From NCBI RefSeq assembly GCF_927798115.1, contig NZ_CAKMMG010000001.1, forward strand, positions 124,001 through 188,000: a stretch of DNA of 64,000 nucleotides, read 5' to 3'. This document shows positions 24,732-33,187 of this stretch, in pieces (the first letter of the stretch is position 1; the number at the start of each line of letters is the position of its first letter). The translations under genes and the position numbers were made by a program. Below the pieces are notes generated by a model. That model ran no database searches. It was not told the DNA's origin and saw only the letters and a list, made by a program, of their open reading frames with translations. Source of the stretch: Paenibacillus auburnensis (GTDB lineage Bacteria > Bacillota > Bacilli > Paenibacillales > Paenibacillaceae).

Positions 24732-26132
24732 ATGAAAACCTACCGGATGCGGATCAGCGAGGTTCCGCTTCAGGATGATTGGGATGTCATTGTTGTCGGA
24801 GGCGGGCCGGCCGGTTGTACAGCAGCTGCCGCAGCTGCGCGGGAAGGTGCAAGAACGCTGCTGATCGAAGCGACGGGAAGCCTGGGCGGGATGGGAACTT
24901 CGGGGCTTGTGCCGGCCTGGTGTCCTTTCTCTGATATGGAGCAGATTATCTATAGAGGGCTGGCTATGAAAGTGTTTGAGGCGCTAAAAGCGCAGATGCC
25001 GCATGTGGCTAAGGACGCGATGGACTGGGTGCCGATTGAGCCGGAGAAGCTGAAGGTGATCTACGATGATCTGGTCCAGGAGGCAGGAGTGACGGTATTA
25101 TTCAATACGCTGCTTGGCTCAGTGGAAACTGAGCCGGAAGGCAGAGTTTCCGCGCTGATTACGGCTAACAAAAGCGGACTCCAGGCACTTCAGGCCAAGG
25201 TTTACATTGATTGCACTGGGGATGCCGATGTTGCAGCCTGGGCGGGGGCGGAATACCTCAAAGGGGATACGGCGACCGGTGACCTGATGCCGGCTACACA
25301 CTGCTTCAATCTGGGCAATGTGGATGAATATGCTTATCTGAACGGTCCGCTGCTGCATAACAACAATAAGCAGAGTCCCATCTTCGATATCCTTCGGTCA
25401 GGCAAATATCCGCAGATTCCGGACTCGCATATCTGCAACAATATGATCGCGCCGCGCACGGTAGGTTTTAACGCCGGACATTTATGGGATGTGGACAATA
25501 CGGATGCTTACTCGGTATCTGCTGCGCTGATGCAGGGAAGAAAACTGGCGGCCGTCTATCGGGATGCGCTTGCGGAATTTATGCCGGCTTCCTTTGGCAG
25601 TGCTTTTGTCGCCAGTACAGGTTCACTTATGGGTGTACGGGAGACTCGGCGGATCACCGGTGACTATGTTCTTAGTGTCGATGATTATGTGAACCGCCGC
25701 AGCTTCGAGGATGAGATCTGCCGTAACAGTTACTTTATTGACATCCATGGAACGGAAAAAGAAGAGAAGCAAGCCGGAGGCAAGCCGGAGGTAATTAAGC
25801 GGTACGGCCCTGGTGAATCCCATGGTATTCCCTACCGCTGCCTGACACCCCGCTCCCTGCAAAATGTACTGGTAGCCGGACGCTCCATCTCTTGTGTACG
25901 CGAGGTTCAGGGCAGTGTCCGGGTAATGCCGGTCTGCCTGGCTATGGGTGAAGCCGCGGGAATTGCTGCAGCGATGGCAGCACAGCTTCCGGATCATGAT
26001 GTTCATACTGTGGATGTTCAGATCCTGCGAAGACGGCTGAAGGAAGAAGGAGCCTATCTGCCTGATCTTCCGGTGGTTCAAGCCGGAGAATCAGCAGATC
26101 AAGCGCAGAACGGAGCGTTCAAATATCATTGA
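24732..26132 (+). CDS. FAD-dependent oxidoreductase
   Basis: 466 aa, cytoplasmic. The N-terminal Rossmann dinucleotide motif VIVVGGGPAGCTAAAAAAREGARTLLIE (from residue 18) fits the FAD_oxidored family (PF12831 type). A later GDADVAAWAGAEY segment and the C-terminal ATG-like MPVCLAMGEAAGIAAAMA segment complete FAD binding. AGGAGGAGATCAA precedes the ATG. It follows the ABC importer in the same direction but is separated by the palindromic element, so co-transcription is uncertain. Such oxidoreductases often sit with sugar importers in Paenibacillus and may oxidise the imported compound; this is inference. Confidence 0.85.
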   Translation: MKTYRMRISEVPLQDDWDVIVVGGGPAGCTAAAAAAREGARTLLIEATGSLGGMGTSGLVPAWCPFSDMEQIIYRGLAMKVFEALKAQMPHVAKDAMDWVPIEPEKLKVIYDDLVQEAGVTVLFNTLLGSVETEPEGRVSALITANKSGLQALQAKVYIDCTGDADVAAWAGAEYLKGDTATGDLMPATHCFNLGNVDEYAYLNGPLLHNNNKQSPIFDILRSGKYPQIPDSHICNNMIAPRTVGFNAGHLWDVDNTDAYSVSAALMQGRKLAAVYRDALAEFMPASFGSAFVASTGSLMGVRETRRITGDYVLSVDDYVNRRSFEDEICRNSYFIDIHGTEKEEKQAGGKPEVIKRYGPGESHGIPYRCLTPRSLQNVLVAGRSISCVREVQGSVRVMPVCLAMGEAAGIAAAMAAQLPDHDVHTVDVQILRRRLKEEGAYLPDLPVVQAGESADQAQNGAFKYH

Positions 26133-26980
26133 TGATGCGCGGATGTATGAAGACTGGTCCGGCGATTGCGCAAAATGGCATTGATCTCCCCGCCGGCCAG
26201 AATAATAATGGAGCTGATATACAGCCAGATCAACAGGATCATCACCCCGCCGAGGCTTCCGTAGGTTTTGGTGAAATCGCTGAATTGGTTGACATACACG
26301 GAGAACAGCACGGAGGTGGCTATCCAGCCGATGGTAGAGAAGAATGCTCCCGGCATCACTTCCTTCAGCCGCAGTCTGCGGCTGGGGGCAATCCAGTACA
26401 GCAGGGTGAACACCACAAACATCACGAAGAGAGGAACGGCATATTGCAGCAGATCCCAGAGCTTTTGCAGGCCATAAGGCAGATCAGCCAGTAAAAATAC
26501 CTGTGTCTTCAGCCAGCTGCCGAGAACGAGCAGTAGAATGCTGAGCAGCACCACAAAACCGATGAACAGGGTGGCGAGGAAGGCAATCCCCCTAACTTTC
26601 CAAAACACCCTGCTCTCATCAATATCATAGGCGCGGTTCAGTCCTTTGATGATCGCGTTGACACCTTTGGAAGCAGCCCATAGAGTAGCTAGCATCCCAA
26701 AGGACAACAAAGCCTGGCTCCGCCCCTCGGAGACATCCTGCAGAATTTCTTCTATAATGGAGACGGCTTCCACCGGCATGATTTGCTCCAGCTGCTGAAT
26801 TTTATCCTCCAGGGAAATATTGGCGTACCCGATGAGTGTCATAATAAAGATCAGAAAAGGAAACAGGGAGAGAATAAGATAATAGGTTAATTGCGCACTA
26901 ATCCCCTGCACATCATCATTTTTTATTTTTTGGAACAGTTCTTTTAGAAAAGAGTACACCCCGGCCGCATTCTTCTTCAT
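26126..26980 (-). CDS. YihY/BrkB-family membrane protein
   Basis: 284 aa from the ATG at 26980, chosen for GAGGAGGGAATT directly upstream; an in-frame ATG 11 codons earlier lacks one. Six predicted membrane helices with family features (LTYYLILSLFPFLIFIMTLIGY near the N-terminus, WAASKGVNAIIKGLNRAYD, PGAFFSTIGWIATSVLFS, LIWLYISSIIILAGGEINA). Function is not established for the family, despite an old RNase BN label. The stop overlaps the convergent oxidoreductase stop by 7 bp. Confidence 0.88.
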   Translation of the reverse strand: MKKNAAGVYSFLKELFQKIKNDDVQGISAQLTYYLILSLFPFLIFIMTLIGYANISLEDKIQQLEQIMPVEAVSIIEEILQDVSEGRSQALLSFGMLATLWAASKGVNAIIKGLNRAYDIDESRVFWKVRGIAFLATLFIGFVVLLSILLLVLGSWLKTQVFLLADLPYGLQKLWDLLQYAVPLFVMFVVFTLLYWIAPSRRLRLKEVMPGAFFSTIGWIATSVLFSVYVNQFSDFTKTYGSLGGVMILLIWLYISSIIILAGGEINAILRNRRTSLHTSAHHQ

Positions 26981-27249
26981 AATTCCCTCCTCAGCTTCTT
27001 CTATAATATGCACCAGCCTGTCTTTAATATTATTATTAACCTAAATTCAGCGGACGTTTTTGACAAGAGGATCGCCATAGCTAGTCTCCCTCAAATAGAT
27101 GGTTATACCTTCTTTGATTTCCGTCTTCCAATATCCTGCAAATGTTTCTCCTGGGAAATGAAGGACCTCACAGCTTTTCTTCCGGCAGTCCAGTTTAATA
27201 CGGGTATATGGAATTTTCTGAATCCTATAACTGGAAAAGGGGAATGTTG

Positions 27250-28179
27250 ATGAAGACACTCACACCCGCGGAATTTGAGGTTATCAAAAACTGGATTTAC
27301 CGCAACGCCCGTCCGCTGGATCTGGCACGGTGGAAATATCATTTCGAAGAGGGGGATCTGCCGGCTGTACTGGAAGCATTGGCTGCTTACCAGAATGAGG
27401 ACGGCGGGTTTGGACATGCTCTGGAAGCGGATGCCTGGAATCCGTATTCTTCGCCAATTCAGACGGGTACAGCGGTGGAGAGACTGCTTGAGATTCATTT
27501 TCAAGATAACACCCACCCGGTCGTGCGAGGTATATTGAATTATCTGGACAGCGGAGCCGAGATGGACGGAAACACGTGGCGTAATGTTATTGCCTCCAAC
27601 AACGATTATCCTCATGCGCCTTGGTGGCATACGGACTCGGACAGTACAGCCCGCAGCGTGTTTAACCCTACGGCAATTCTGGCCGGCTTCATTCTGCGCT
27701 TTGCTGACAGGGAGAGCAGGCTCTATACACGGGGCCTCAGTATCGCCAAAGAGCTTGAGGAGATTTTTTTGCAGGATCCCCATATCGAAATGCATCCGCT
27801 GATCTGTATGGTTACGCTGCTGGAGTGTATGGATGCGGCCGGTGTGCAGGAACAGTTCGCCTATGCAGAACTGAATGCAGCTGCAGCGAAGCAAATTACG
27901 GTGCTGCTGGAGAGAGATGCCGGAGACTGGAGCGGATACACCTGCAAACCCTCGGCATTCCTCAAAACTCCGGAAAGTTTAGGGTTCAGTGACAACGCTG
28001 CTCTGGTTCAGAAGGAACTGGATTACATATTGGAAATCAGGAATCCGGAGGGATTATGGAACCTGAACTGGACCTGGGCCGGCTATGAACAAGCATTTGC
28101 GATCAGTGAGAACTGGTGGAAGGCGCACATAGCGATTGAGAAGCTGTTGTTATTGCGGGCGTTCGGGCGGCTGGACTAA
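27250..28179 (+). CDS. Prenyltransferase/squalene-cyclase-like toroid protein of unknown function
   Basis: 309 aa from the ATG at 27250, preceded by AAAAGGGG at 7-base spacing; upstream in-frame ATGs (27208, 27244) have worse spacing. No signal peptide. The helical pattern with ALAAYQNEDGGFGHALEAD (a QW-like turn) and repeated helix pairs suggests an alpha/alpha toroid as in prenyltransferase/terpene-cyclase-like domains. The DXDD catalytic motif of squalene-hopene cyclases is not visible, so I do not assume cyclase activity. Monocistronic, with a strong terminator after it. Confidence 0.75.
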   Translation: MKTLTPAEFEVIKNWIYRNARPLDLARWKYHFEEGDLPAVLEALAAYQNEDGGFGHALEADAWNPYSSPIQTGTAVERLLEIHFQDNTHPVVRGILNYLDSGAEMDGNTWRNVIASNNDYPHAPWWHTDSDSTARSVFNPTAILAGFILRFADRESRLYTRGLSIAKELEEIFLQDPHIEMHPLICMVTLLECMDAAGVQEQFAYAELNAAAAKQITVLLERDAGDWSGYTCKPSAFLKTPESLGFSDNAALVQKELDYILEIRNPEGLWNLNWTWAGYEQAFAISENWWKAHIAIEKLLLLRAFGRLD

Positions 28180-28200
28180 ACGATTATCAAGCAAATAGGC

Positions 28201-28247
28201 AATCAGAGCAGCGTCCTCCCGTTACTTGGTAGGACGCTGCTCTGATT
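28201..28247. terminator. Bidirectional terminator between convergent genes
   Basis: Perfect 17-bp stem AATCAGAGCAGCGTCCT / AGGACGCTGCTCTGATT around a 13-base loop, between the toroid-protein gene and the SDR gene. Confidence 0.85.
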
Positions 28248-28256
28248 GTTTGGCTA

Positions 28257-29108
28257 TTAGCGGCTTGCAGCAAATTCATGCTCATAGATCTTCTGAACCT
28301 TATTCAGAACAGCGGGACCTTGATCGGCGAATTTAAGCTTGGATATTTCGTCCTTGATCAGGAAGACACCAGGCTCATTCTTATGCTTGCCAAGCGCCGC
28401 GTTGTACAGCAGACCGGCTCCATAGCTCGGATGCCGGAAGAACATTTTCATAATCGGCTTAAGCCAGAAGGGAAGGCCGGATTTTTTACCGCCGCGGATC
28501 GTATTGTTGCCTCCCGGGTCGGCACTGCGGATCCTAATTCCCTCACCTGCCAGCTGCGGGGCGATTTCTTTTGTCCATAGAGATAGCGCCATCTTGGAAG
28601 TGGCATAGGGTCCAAAAAGCTTCTTGAACTCTGCCGGACGTTCCAGCTGGGCAGGGTCAAACTTCTTGAGGCTGAGCGTAGCATTGGAAGAGGTATTAAT
28701 GACTGTTCTCAAAGAGCCCTTAAGCAGCAGCTCCTTCAGCTCCATGGTGATAATATACGGGACAACGGCCTGCAGCTCGAAATGCATCTCACGCCCCTGT
28801 TTGGAGTAGCTCAGCTCCGGGAAGCTGCCGCCGGCGTTATTGAACAGCAGATCCAGACGGGATTCGCCCAGCCTGATCTTCGCTAATGCAGCCCGGAGAC
28901 TGCCGAAATCAGACAGGTCTGCTGTGTAAATCCGCAGCTGCTTGCTGTTTAGTGCATCACGGATCTGGTCGTCATCAGAGGGAAAAGCTGAACGGATCAG
29001 AGCAGCGATCTGCCAGCCCTCGGCAAGCATCCGGCGGGTCAGTTCTAGTCCGATGCCGTTGTTGGCACCTGTGATAAGCGCGGTTTCGGGTTTAAGTTGT
29101 ATAGTCAT
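28257..29108 (-). CDS. Short-chain dehydrogenase/reductase (SDR)
   Basis: 283 aa NAD(P)-dependent oxidoreductase. Cofactor motif TGANNGIG at residues 13-20, NNAG at 90-93, catalytic Ser at about 140, and YxxxK with Y168 and K172. The longer C-terminus and the LxxAGIR...RSADPGGNNT segment fit the retinol-dehydrogenase-like (RDH/WWOX) branch. AAGGAGAGATTAAA precedes the ATG at 29108. It is divergent from a MerR regulator and shares mirror-image operator/promoter sequences with it, so it is very probably the regulator's target. The substrate is unknown. Confidence 0.88.
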   Translation of the reverse strand: MTIQLKPETALITGANNGIGLELTRRMLAEGWQIAALIRSAFPSDDDQIRDALNSKQLRIYTADLSDFGSLRAALAKIRLGESRLDLLFNNAGGSFPELSYSKQGREMHFELQAVVPYIITMELKELLLKGSLRTVINTSSNATLSLKKFDPAQLERPAEFKKLFGPYATSKMALSLWTKEIAPQLAGEGIRIRSADPGGNNTIRGGKKSGLPFWLKPIMKMFFRHPSYGAGLLYNAALGKHKNEPGVFLIKDEISKLKFADQGPAVLNKVQKIYEHEFAASR

Positions 29109-29183
29109 TTTAATCTCTCCTTATCTTTATCATCTAGACCAGATAAACTGTGTGCTGTCGTTGCTTATCTGTGAATTGCGCTC

Positions 29184-29214
29184 ATTGTATAACTTGGAGT
29201 CGACTCCAAGTCAA
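29184..29214 (-). promoter_or_regulatory. SDR promoter with MerR-type 19-bp spacer and perfect palindrome
   Basis: On the minus strand: TTGACT (29214-29209), 19-bp spacer, TACAAT (29189-29184). The spacer is filled by the perfect palindrome ACTTGGAGTCGACTCCAAGT (29192-29211). A 19-bp spacer with a central dyad is the classic MerR-activated promoter layout. Confidence 0.8.
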
Positions 29215-29240
29215 GGCATTGATTTGCACAAAAAATTAGC

Positions 29241-29271
29241 TTGACCTGGAGCTGACTCCAAGTTATACAAT
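29241..29271 (+). promoter_or_regulatory. merR promoter with matching operator
   Basis: TTGACC (29241-29246), 19-bp spacer, TACAAT (29266-29271), with the near-palindrome ACCTGGAGCTGACTCCAAGT at 29244-29263. It matches the SDR promoter copy almost base for base. Confidence 0.8.
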
Positions 29272-29300
29272 AAAGAAATGAAGAAGTAGGAGGTGGCAAG

Positions 29301-29747
29301 ATGAGTGAGGCGGGCGTAATGACAACGGGGTACTCCATCAAAGCTGCATCAGAGCTTACAGGAATTACGGAGGATACGATTCGGTATTACGAGAAGATTG
29401 GACTCCTGCCCCGGGCACAGCGGAAAGAAAACAGCCACCGGGTATACACTGAGGGGGATGTTGAGCTGATGAAGCTTATCTCCTGTCTGAAAAAGACGGG
29501 CATGCCGCTGGATGAGATGCGTCCGTATCTGAATCTGTCGCGTGATTCCAATCTTTCAGAATATCCCGAGCTGTATGACAAGATCCAGATCCACAAGCGG
29601 AAGATCCTGGATCAGATTGCTTCCTTGCAGCAGATTGTAGATTTTATTGACACCAAGGTCAGTGAGGGCAACTTTGGAGAGAGAAAAAGGAATGAGGATT
29701 GTACTCTTACAGGAGATGTTAAACGCATGCCAGTCCGAAATAAATAG
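29301..29747 (+). CDS. MerR-family transcriptional regulator
   Basis: 148 aa. The N-terminal winged HTH (GYSIKAASELTGITEDTIRYYEKIGLL, residues about 10-36) is followed by the wing RKENSHRVYTEGD and a dimerisation coiled coil from LNLSRDSNLSEYPELYDKIQIHKRK. Only one Cys lies near the HTH wing and no metal-site pattern is clear, so an organic effector is more likely than a metal. AGGAGGTGGCAAG precedes the ATG. Twin operators at 29192 and 29244 point to control of itself and of the divergent SDR gene. Confidence 0.9.
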   Translation: MSEAGVMTTGYSIKAASELTGITEDTIRYYEKIGLLPRAQRKENSHRVYTEGDVELMKLISCLKKTGMPLDEMRPYLNLSRDSNLSEYPELYDKIQIHKRKILDQIASLQQIVDFIDTKVSEGNFGERKRNEDCTLTGDVKRMPVRNK

Positions 29748-29764
29748 AATTTGATGAATCAAGT

Positions 29765-29794
29765 GCTCCAATCTGCCGGGATTGGGGCTTTTTT
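29765..29794 (+). terminator. Rho-independent terminator after merR
   Basis: 9-bp stem GCTCCAATC / GATTGGGGC (one G-T pair) with a 6-base loop, then TTTTTT. Confidence 0.88.
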
Positions 29795-29796
29795 AA

Positions 29797-29825
29797 TTGC
29801 CCGCTGCCGTTTTCTTGCTTACAAT
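29797..29825 (+). promoter_or_regulatory. gldA promoter
   Basis: TTGCCC (29797-29802), 17-bp spacer, TACAAT (29820-29825), 31 bp upstream of the gldA start and directly after the merR terminator. Confidence 0.65.
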
Positions 29826-29856
29826 AAGTAGCGGTTGGAAAAAGGAGGAAATCAAG

Positions 29857-30951
29857 ATGAGACAGATTACTTATTCCCCGTCCAAGTATATTCAGGGCGA
29901 AGGGGAGATTGCCAGACTGGGTGCTTATTGCTCGCAGATGGGAGTCGGGGCGGCTTATGCCATCATTGACCCGTATATTCTCGGCGTATATGGTCAGGAG
30001 ATCCGAAACAGCTTTGCAGAGGAGTCGCTGCCGCTGACAGAACGTGAGTTCAAGGGTGAATGCAGTATGAACCAGGTGGAGCACATTGTTGCCGGGCTCG
30101 ATCTTGACACGGTAGGGGTCATTCTGGGAATCGGCGGCGGTAAAACACTGGACACGGCCAAAGCCGTCAGCCATTATGCGAACCTGCCGGTGGTCCTCGT
30201 GCCTACGGTGGCTTCCACTGATGCCCCCTGCAGCGCCGTGTCGGTGTTGTACACCGAAGAGGGAGCCTTTGACCGCTACTTGTCTTTACGGCGGAGTCCG
30301 GATACGGTTATCGCAGATGTCGGGCTAATCGCTAAGGCACCGGCCAGATTGCTGGCGGCAGGTATGGGCGATGCCCTCTCCACCTTTTACGAAGCCAGAG
30401 CCTGCCGCAATTCAGGCGCTATCACTGAAGCCGGAGGGACAGGCTCCATCGCTGCCATCTCGCTTGCCAGGGCCTGCCTCGAGACGGTTCTATCGGAAGG
30501 GGCAGAGGCCCTGCGGGATGCCCGGCAAGATATTGCTTCTGAGGCGGTTGCACATATTGTAGAAGCGAATATTTACCTTAGCGGCATCGGGTTCGAAAGC
30601 GGCGGCCTTGCTGCTGCCCATGCTATCCATAACGGCCTGACGCTGCTGGAAGAATGCCGTCATATCCTGCACGGGGAGAAGGTTGCCTTCGCGACCCTTG
30701 CACAGCTGATGCTGGAGCAGGCTCCGGAAGATGAAGTTTCTGCTGTGGTCAGCTTCTGCCGTGAGACAGGGCTTCCGGTGACTCTGGAACAAATGGGACT
30801 TTCCGGCATTGCACCAGAGAAGCTTATGAGTGCTGCGGCGGCCAGCTGTGCAGCGGACGGCCCAATGGGTAATATGCCGTTTACTGTAACCCCGCAGGAT
30901 GTATTTGAAGCTATTGCTGCCGCAGACCGCCGGGGGCGACAGGCTGTATAA
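29857..30951 (+). CDS. gldA: Glycerol dehydrogenase
   Basis: 364 aa from the ATG at 29857 (AAAGGAGGAAATCAAG upstream). NAD-dependent oxidation of glycerol to dihydroxyacetone; metal-dependent family III alcohol dehydrogenase. The nucleotide motif GIGGGKTLDTAKAV is at about residues 91-104; the metal ligands lie in GMGDALSTFYEA (Asp), AAHAIHNGLT (His) and HILHGEKVAF (His). VLVPTVASTDAPCSA is typical of GldA. Monocistronic. A related polyol substrate is possible. Confidence 0.9.
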   Translation: MRQITYSPSKYIQGEGEIARLGAYCSQMGVGAAYAIIDPYILGVYGQEIRNSFAEESLPLTEREFKGECSMNQVEHIVAGLDLDTVGVILGIGGGKTLDTAKAVSHYANLPVVLVPTVASTDAPCSAVSVLYTEEGAFDRYLSLRRSPDTVIADVGLIAKAPARLLAAGMGDALSTFYEARACRNSGAITEAGGTGSIAAISLARACLETVLSEGAEALRDARQDIASEAVAHIVEANIYLSGIGFESGGLAAAHAIHNGLTLLEECRHILHGEKVAFATLAQLMLEQAPEDEVSAVVSFCRETGLPVTLEQMGLSGIAPEKLMSAAAASCAADGPMGNMPFTVTPQDVFEAIAAADRRGRQAV

Positions 30952-31048
30952 CGATTGTTAATTATTGCGTACCTTGCCGGTACATATTTACCCTTCGTGT
31001 TCCAAACAATGAGAACAATGGTTACAGAAGACGAGGGAGGCGTTTCTT

Positions 31049-31969
31049 TTGACAAAGTATAATCCGGCATGGTTAAAATGCACAAAGCGGCTATCCTTGA
31101 CCGCGATTGTTATATTAATGACCGCACTGTTTCCGGGAGGTCCGTCAGTGATGGGGGCAGCTTCGGGGCAGCGCCAGGATACTGCTCTACACACCGCCGT
31201 ACTTACTGAGCCCGCCGGGGACAGTAAGGCAGCTGAGGTGCAGGAAAAGCCGCTGCGCCCCGCCCGCAGCCGAGTAGCGATCATCGTCGATGACTTCGGC
31301 AATGGGATGCGGGGTACAGACGAGATGTTCACACTACCGGTGAAGATTACAGCGGCTGTAATGCCATTTCTGTCTACGACGGAGAAGGATGCACGTCGTG
31401 CTCATGAACACGGCTATGACGTATTGGTGCATCTCCCGATGGAACCGCGACAAGGGAAGCCGGAGTGGCTTGGGCCGGGTGCTGTTCTGACCCGCATGAC
31501 GGATGCAGAGGTGCGTGAACGGGTGGAAGCCGCGTTGGATAATGTGCCGTATGCGGTAGGCATTAACAATCATATGGGCTCTAAGGTAACCGGTGATGAA
31601 CGTGTGATGGGTATTGTACTTGCTGTATGCAAAGAGCGCGGGCTGTTCTTTGTGGACAGCCATACGAATTACCGTTCCGTTGCGGGCAGAATGGCCAGGG
31701 AGCTTGGACTGCCCCCTGTAGAGAATCATATCTTCCTTGATGATGTTCACTCTGCCGGCCATGTCATGAAGCAGATGCGTCTTGTAGAGCAGCGGGCAAA
31801 AAGCCAGAGATATTGCGTGACGATCGGCCATGTCGGCATTCAGGGCAAAGAGACCGCAGCGGGTATCCGCAGCGGTATTGCCGCAATGAAGGACAGTGTG
31901 GACTTTGTCGGCATCTCTGAGCTGGTCAAGGAGGAGTGGAAATGGAATACGCAGCTCACACTTCCATAA
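31049..31969 (+). CDS. Divergent polysaccharide deacetylase family protein (YibQ-like)
   Basis: 306 aa from a TTG start (GAGGGAGG 8 bases upstream). A hydrophobic N-terminal signal (LTAIVILMTALFPGGPSVMGAAS) suggests export. The catalytic-type domain begins RVAIIVDDFGNGMRGTDEMF and continues LVHLPMEPRQ, GINNHMGSKVT and FFVDSHTN, the pattern of the divergent deacetylase family (PF04748). It is therefore presumably secreted or membrane-tethered, acting on a glycan of the envelope; activity is unproven for many members. The end overlaps the convergent amidase gene by 14 bp. Confidence 0.88.
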   Translation: MTKYNPAWLKCTKRLSLTAIVILMTALFPGGPSVMGAASGQRQDTALHTAVLTEPAGDSKAAEVQEKPLRPARSRVAIIVDDFGNGMRGTDEMFTLPVKITAAVMPFLSTTEKDARRAHEHGYDVLVHLPMEPRQGKPEWLGPGAVLTRMTDAEVRERVEAALDNVPYAVGINNHMGSKVTGDERVMGIVLAVCKERGLFFVDSHTNYRSVAGRMARELGLPPVENHIFLDDVHSAGHVMKQMRLVEQRAKSQRYCVTIGHVGIQGKETAAGIRSGIAAMKDSVDFVGISELVKEEWKWNTQLTLP

Positions 31970-32714
31970 GATAGGCAGCTATGCCGCCAGCAATGGCTTC
32001 AGCGATTTCCTCCTGGCCATGTGGAGTACAGAGCTTACTGCGGTCCGCCGGACTGCTAATAAATCCCGCCTCAACGATAACCGTTGTGGCGGTTATTTTG
32101 TTGAGCAGATAGAAGGGTTTGCCCTGTCTGGGAGCTGCATTTATATCATAAATCTGGTTAAGCTGGTCCTGAATGGAGCGGGCAAGCAGAAAGCTCCTGC
32201 CTTCCTGGCGGTACAGCACCAGCGGCCCATGCTTAGACGGCGAAGGCGCCCAATTGATATGAATGCTGACGACGACATTCGCCGGAAGCATTTCAGCCAG
32301 CTCCTTCCGCTGGGCCAGATCCCGAAGATGACGGGAAGAGCTGCGCAACCAGCGGTTCTCCTCGCTTGGCGCGTAATCCCCAGAACGATTCAGGATTGCA
32401 TCGAACCCGTCGCTGCGCAGCAGGAGAAATAAACGCTTGGAGATAGCAAGCGTAATATCTTTTTCCAGGATGTCGCCATGGGATGTCCCGCCGTCAATTC
32501 CCCCGTGGCCGGCATCGATCAGAATGATCCGCTGATCATGGCCCAGCATTTGCTGCCTTTCCTCCTGCCGCCCGGAAGGGGAAGCGGAAGGCTCCTGCAC
32601 AAACTTTGCGGCATCAGCCTGTCCGGCCAGCAGAGCCAGCAGACCGGCAGAAGCCAACAGAATGGACCATCTCCGCCATACAGGGTTTATCCTGCGGTAG
32701 CTCATGTTTCTCAA
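31956..32714 (-). CDS. N-acetylmuramoyl-L-alanine amidase (Amidase_3, CwlD-like)
   Basis: 252 aa from a TTG at 32714, favoured by AAGGAGG exactly 8 bases upstream; ATGs at 32720 and 32705 are possible. A signal anchor (SILLASAGLLALLAG) leads to the zinc amidase domain: DAGHGGIDGG (Zn His), a Glu in the GDILEKDIT region, VVVSIHINWAPS (Zn His) and IVEAGFIS (catalytic Glu). It would cleave the amide bond between muramic acid and the stem peptide. Size and layout resemble spore-cortex CwlD. It is adjacent to a deacetylase-like gene, in convergent orientation, which may reflect a shared envelope role. Confidence 0.85.
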   Translation of the reverse strand: MRNMSYRRINPVWRRWSILLASAGLLALLAGQADAAKFVQEPSASPSGRQEERQQMLGHDQRIILIDAGHGGIDGGTSHGDILEKDITLAISKRLFLLLRSDGFDAILNRSGDYAPSEENRWLRSSSRHLRDLAQRKELAEMLPANVVVSIHINWAPSPSKHGPLVLYRQEGRSFLLARSIQDQLNQIYDINAAPRQGKPFYLLNKITATTVIVEAGFISSPADRSKLCTPHGQEEIAEAIAGGIAAYLMEV

Positions 32715-32879
32715 GTGCATGACCTCCTTGCACATTGTTAATCTTCATCCAAATGGATACTTTGTTAGATTGTGCTGTTATAGGCAAGTCTATACGAATT
32801 ACCGTTCTCCTGTTTAGACACAGCTAATCTGGAGCACACTATGGATATTAGATCCTTCGAAGAATAAGGAGGTGGCGAT

Positions 32880-33068
32880 ATGGCTTCGGGCGGTGATGAT
32901 CTGGTAAAGTATATTACCGAAAAAGTAGTGGTCTATATGGAGGACCCGCGGGCCAGCCGGGCGCGCAGAAAAGCCGAGAAACAGCCATGGGCGGAAAAAT
33001 GGTTCGGTATGCTGCCGCTGGGACTGTCGATCTGGCGGAGCAAGTGGAGTGATGGCGGCCGCAAGTAG
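32880..33068 (+). CDS. yqzE: YqzE-family small protein
   Basis: 62 aa. Matches the YqzE pattern: DLVKYITEKVVVYMEDPR at the start, a basic middle (RARRKAEKQPWAEKW), and the WFGMLPLGLSIW end that is amphipathic or membrane-associated. AAGGAGGTGGCGAT precedes the ATG. In B. subtilis yqzE lies next to the comG operon and close to yqhG-yqhH, and the same neighbourhood logic (yqhG, yqhH 1.3 kb away) holds here. The role is unknown. Confidence 0.85.
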   Translation: MASGGDDLVKYITEKVVVYMEDPRASRARRKAEKQPWAEKWFGMLPLGLSIWRSKWSDGGRK

Positions 33069-33114
33069 CGGTACTGAGGAATAAGTTTCCACTTGTTTCG
33101 GCGAATATTCTGAT

Positions 33115-33163
33115 AAAAAAACAACCTTCCCAGCCGTATACGGCAATTTACGGGAAGGTTGTT
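33115..33163 (-). terminator. Terminator between yqzE and the secreted-protein gene
   Basis: 11-bp stem ACAACCTTCCC / GGGAAGGTTGT with an inner GCCG-TATA-CGGC helix; on the minus strand a run of seven T follows. It probably also ends yqzE on the plus strand (TTTGG). Confidence 0.85.
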
Positions 33164-33187
33164 TGGTGTGAGGCGGCTGCCTGAACT

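Noticed and set aside
27047..27259. A 70-codon minus-strand frame between YihY and the toroid-protein gene
   Set aside because: It starts at GTG inside the next gene, has no ribosome binding site and no recognisable domain. The peptide looks partly protein-like, so a decayed fragment is possible, but I cannot support a gene.
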